From Micavibrio aeruginosavorus_D (lineage in GTDB: Bacteria; Pseudomonadota; Alphaproteobacteria; Micavibrionales; Micavibrionaceae): a DNA stretch of 64,000 bases. Below are positions 61,828 through 64,000 of this stretch, piece after piece; positions within the stretch are counted from its first letter, which is position 1, and the number at the start of each line of letters is the position of its first letter. The DNA is taken from positions 806,001 to 870,000 of the forward strand of contig NZ_CP195303.1 in NCBI RefSeq assembly GCF_051245535.1, in the 5' to 3' direction. Under the pieces are notes generated by a model. It did no database searches, had not been told where the DNA came from, and was given only the letters and a program-made list of their open reading frames with translations. The position numbers were made by a program, and so were the translations under genes.

Positions 61828-63123
61828 TTATACCAGCATCGAAACAGGGTTTTCGATGTAGCGCTTGAACACCTGCAGATATTCGGCGCCCACGGCCCCA
61901 TCCACCGCGCGGTGGTCAACGGACAGCGTCACCGACATAACGGTGCCCACGTCCAGTTTGCCATTCACGACAACCGGCTGCTGAATCCCTGCGCCAACGG
62001 CCAGAATGCAGGCCTGCGGCGGGTTGATAATGGCGGCAAAGTCCTTGATGCCGTACATGCCGAGGTTGGAGATCGAGAACGTCCCACCCTGGAATTCAAC
62101 CGGCTTCAGTTTGCCATCACGGGCACGACCGGCCAGATCTTTCACTTCCTCGGAAATCTCGCGCAGACCCTTGGTCTCTGCCGCTTTCACGATCGGCGTA
62201 ATCAGGCCGTTCGGCGTTGCCACGGCCACGGAGATATCGGAGCTGTGATATTGCAGGATCGCATCATCCGTCCACGACACGTTCGCCGCCGGATAGGCTT
62301 TCAACGCCATGGCCGACGCCTTGATCACGAAGTCGTTCACCGACAATTTGAATGCGCCTTTTGCTTCGGCATTCAAACGCTCACGCGCGGCCAACAGATC
62401 ATCAATGCGGCAATCAATGGTCAGGTAGAAATGCGGAACCGTTTGTTTGGATTCCAGCAGACGGGACGCAACCACCTTGCGAATATTGTTGTTCGGCAGT
62501 TCCGTATATTCCATGCCCAGCAGATCAGCCAATTGCTTGGCATTCGGACCCGCCGATGCTGTACGCGGCGCGCCAGCAGAGGCAGAAGATTTTGCACCAC
62601 CTTTGAAATTCAGCACGTCGTCCTTCACGATACGGCCATGCGGGCCCGTGCCGGATACAGCGGACAGATCAATGCCCTTCTCACCCGCCAAACGGCGTGC
62701 CAGAGGAGAAACGAAAAGGCGTGAACCTTTGTTCGGCAAAGTTCCCTCACCCTGCCCTCTCCCGGAGGGAGAGGGTTCTGTTTTTGCGGGCGCGGCGGAC
62801 ACCGGGGCCGTATCGCCCCCTCTCCCTGCGGGAGAGGGTTGGGGTGAGGGCGGTGCAGATTTAAGATCCGCCGCACTCTCACCATCTTCCAACAACATGG
62901 CAATCGGCGTATTCACGGCAACGCCTTCGGTGCCATCAGCCACCAGAATTTTACCCAACGTCCCTTCGTCCACGGCTTCGACTTCCATCGTCGCCTTGTC
63001 CGTTTCGATCTCGGCGATGACATCACCGGCCTTGATCTTGTCGCCTTCCTTCTTGGTCCATTTGGCCAATTTCCCTTCGGTCATGGTCGGGGACAAGGCG
63101 GGCATTGTGATTTGAATAGGCAT
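61828..63123 (-). CDS. pdhC: Pyruvate dehydrogenase E2, dihydrolipoamide acetyltransferase
   Basis: 431 residues. One lipoyl domain (TMPALSPTMTEGKLAKW...EIETDKATMEVEA with the lipoylated Lys), a linker, a peripheral-subunit-binding domain (FVSPLARRLAGEKGIDLSAV) and the catalytic domain ending in VDHRAVDGAVGAEYLQ (the HxxxDG motif). The linker at about residues 88-127 is encoded by an inserted palindromic repeat. It transfers acetyl groups to CoA. Confidence 0.94.
   Translation of the reverse strand: MPIQITMPALSPTMTEGKLAKWTKKEGDKIKAGDVIAEIETDKATMEVEAVDEGTLGKILVADGTEGVAVNTPIAMLLEDGESAADLKSAPPSPQPSPAGRGGDTAPVSAAPAKTEPSPSGRGQGEGTLPNKGSRLFVSPLARRLAGEKGIDLSAVSGTGPHGRIVKDDVLNFKGGAKSSASAGAPRTASAGPNAKQLADLLGMEYTELPNNNIRKVVASRLLESKQTVPHFYLTIDCRIDDLLAARERLNAEAKGAFKLSVNDFVIKASAMALKAYPAANVSWTDDAILQYHSSDISVAVATPNGLITPIVKAAETKGLREISEEVKDLAGRARDGKLKPVEFQGGTFSISNLGMYGIKDFAAIINPPQACILAVGAGIQQPVVVNGKLDVGTVMSVTLSVDHRAVDGAVGAEYLQVFKRYIENPVSMLV
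62743..62851. repeat. Palindromic repeat pair inserted in frame in the pdhC linker
   Basis: CCCTCACCCTGCCCTCTCCC...GGAGAGGG on the left (62743-62776) and CCCTCTCCCTGCGGGAGAGG...GGGTGAGGG on the right (62817-62851), mutually inverted and each with an internal hairpin. This is the sequence of a widespread intergenic repeat. Translated, it gives the PSPQPSPAGRGG and EPSPSGRGQGEG segments, which are not typical of E2 linkers. Confidence 0.8.
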
Positions 63124-63139
63124 TTTTCTTTTCCTCTAC

Positions 63140-63215
63140 CGTCATCCCGGCGCAGGCCGGGATCCATGGAATATGCTGTATAAACTGTATGGACCCCGGC
63201 CTACGCCGGGGTGAC
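63140..63215. repeat. Paired palindromic repeat, copy 4
   Basis: CGTCATCCCGGCGCAGGCCG on the left and CCCGGCCTACGCCGGGGTGAC on the right, between pdhB and pdhC within one operon. It could act as an mRNA stem modulating relative expression. Confidence 0.85.
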
Positions 63216-63225
63216 ACAATTGGGT

Positions 63226-64000
63226 TTAACGATAGCAGACCTGTTTCACCACATGGACAATCTCATCCACCTGCGGCAGGGCCAAGGCTTCGAGGTTTGC
63301 GGCATATGGCAGCGGAACGTCAGCCGCGCAGACGCGGCGCACCGGCGCATCCAGATAATCAAACGCATGTTCGTTGACCAACGCGGCAATTTCCGAACCC
63401 ACGCCCGCGAATGGCCAGCTTTCTTCAACGCTGACAATGCGGTTGGTTTTCTTCACCGATTCAATGATTGTCCAACGATCCAGCGGGCGGATCGTGCGCA
63501 GGTTGATCACCTCGGCGCTGATGCCTTGCTCGGCCAGCTTCTCGGCCGCCTGCAGCGCTTTGCCCACCATGATGGAATAAGCAACCAGCGTCACATCGGT
63601 GCCTTCGCGTTCGATTTTCGCACGGCCCATCGGGATTACGAAATCTTCGTCTGTCGGCACGTCAAAGCTTTGGCCGTACATGATTTCGTTTTCCAGGATC
63701 ACAACCGGGTTCGGGTCGCGAATGGCGGCCTTCATCAGACCTTTCGCATCGGCGGCGGACCACGGCGCAACAACTTTCAGGCCCGGAATATGGCCGTACC
63801 AGCTTGCGTAATCCTGGCTGTGCTGCGCACCCACGCGGGCGGCGGCCCCGTTGGGACCACGGAACACAATCGGGCAACCCAACTGACCACCCGCCATATA
63901 TAGCGTTTTGGCGGCAGAGTTGATGATGTGGTCAATCGCCTGCATGGCGAAGTTCATGGTCATGAATTCGACAATCGGCTTCAAACCGCTGAACGCGGCC
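63226..64000 (-). CDS. pdhB: Pyruvate dehydrogenase E1 beta subunit, 5' end cut by the window edge
   Basis: About 258 codons of the C-terminal part are visible and the frame runs through the right window edge. The region holds IVEFMTMNFAMQAIDHIINSAAK and GPNGAAARVGAQHSQDYASWYGHIPGLKVV (E1-beta signature), then the transketolase C-terminal domain with NLRTIRPLDRWTI and VEESWPFAGVGSEIAA. It is followed by pdhC after repeat copy 4. pdhA and the N-terminal lipoyl domain often found on alphaproteobacterial PdhB lie outside the window. Confidence 0.93.
   Translation of the reverse strand, partial: AAFSGLKPIVEFMTMNFAMQAIDHIINSAAKTLYMAGGQLGCPIVFRGPNGAAARVGAQHSQDYASWYGHIPGLKVVAPWSAADAKGLMKAAIRDPNPVVILENEIMYGQSFDVPTDEDFVIPMGRAKIEREGTDVTLVAYSIMVGKALQAAEKLAEQGISAEVINLRTIRPLDRWTIIESVKKTNRIVSVEESWPFAGVGSEIAALVNEHAFDYLDAPVRRVCAADVPLPYAANLEALALPQVDEIVHVVKQVCYR

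Noticed and set aside
1..64000. CRISPR arrays, rRNA genes, riboswitches
   Set aside because: No regularly spaced direct repeats, no rRNA-like segments and no recognisable riboswitch core were seen on either strand.

Overview
This window comes from an alphaproteobacterium. The core half carries conserved alphaproteobacterial neighbourhoods: ntrY-ntrX-trkA-aminotransferase-hfq-hflX, a fused ispDF followed by pgpA and a cinA-type gene, and a pdhB-pdhC / lpdA / lipA / coq10-like region. A Micavibrio-like lineage is possible given the set of unfamiliar conserved genes, but that is only an inference.

Left part (1 to about 24,331): a metal-resistance genomic island whose left end lies outside the window. 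It holds, on the minus strand, a czcCBA-type divalent-metal efflux operon. Next comes a 6.1-kb composite transposon made of two identical, directly repeated IS3-family (IS407-like) copies with an outer 4-bp target duplication. Its cargo is a merR-led metal operon: DsbD-like protein, lspA, short cation transporter, a 56-residue His-rich protein and a truncated tauE. Beyond it lie a MOBQ-type relaxase with a recognisable oriT, an AbiEi/AbiEii toxin-antitoxin pair, and a plus-strand copper operon (multicopper oxidase CopA, CopB, DUF2231 protein, a TRASH/YHS-like protein and a P1B ATPase). The island ends with an intact tRNA-Ser(UGA), a tyrosine integrase and the 5' half of a second tRNA-Ser(UGA). 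The simplest reading is that the element integrated into the anticodon loop of a host tRNA-Ser and carries a replacement copy.

Core, 24,490 to 33,736: a plus-strand run of envelope genes (DUF218 protein, MltB-type transglycosylase, RlpA, D,D-carboxypeptidase) that continues into a tightly overlapping housekeeping operon, tmk-holB-metG-tatD-MBL hydrolase.

Core, 33,963 to 48,317: a small lipoprotein, a stand-alone EAL protein and mazG on the plus strand face a minus-strand block. That block is ntrY-ntrX, trkA, class IV aminotransferase, HAD phosphatase, hfq, hflX, an inositol-phosphatase-family gene, and two tandem paralogues of unknown function. The paralogues carry paired GxxH-type motifs resembling the EreA/ChaN/TIKI superfamily, and they are the least described genes here.

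Core, 48,478 to 64,000: ispDF-pgpA-cinA on the plus strand; coq10-like, lipA, a histidine phosphatase, an isochorismatase-fold hydrolase and lpdA on the minus strand; and a chemoreceptor. Then come two adjacent deoxynucleoside-kinase-family genes, with a third paralogue inside the pdhB-pdhC operon together with a thioesterase and a methyltransferase. Four copies of a paired palindromic repeat lie between core genes and none was seen in the island. A different palindromic repeat pair has inserted in frame into the linker of pdhC.
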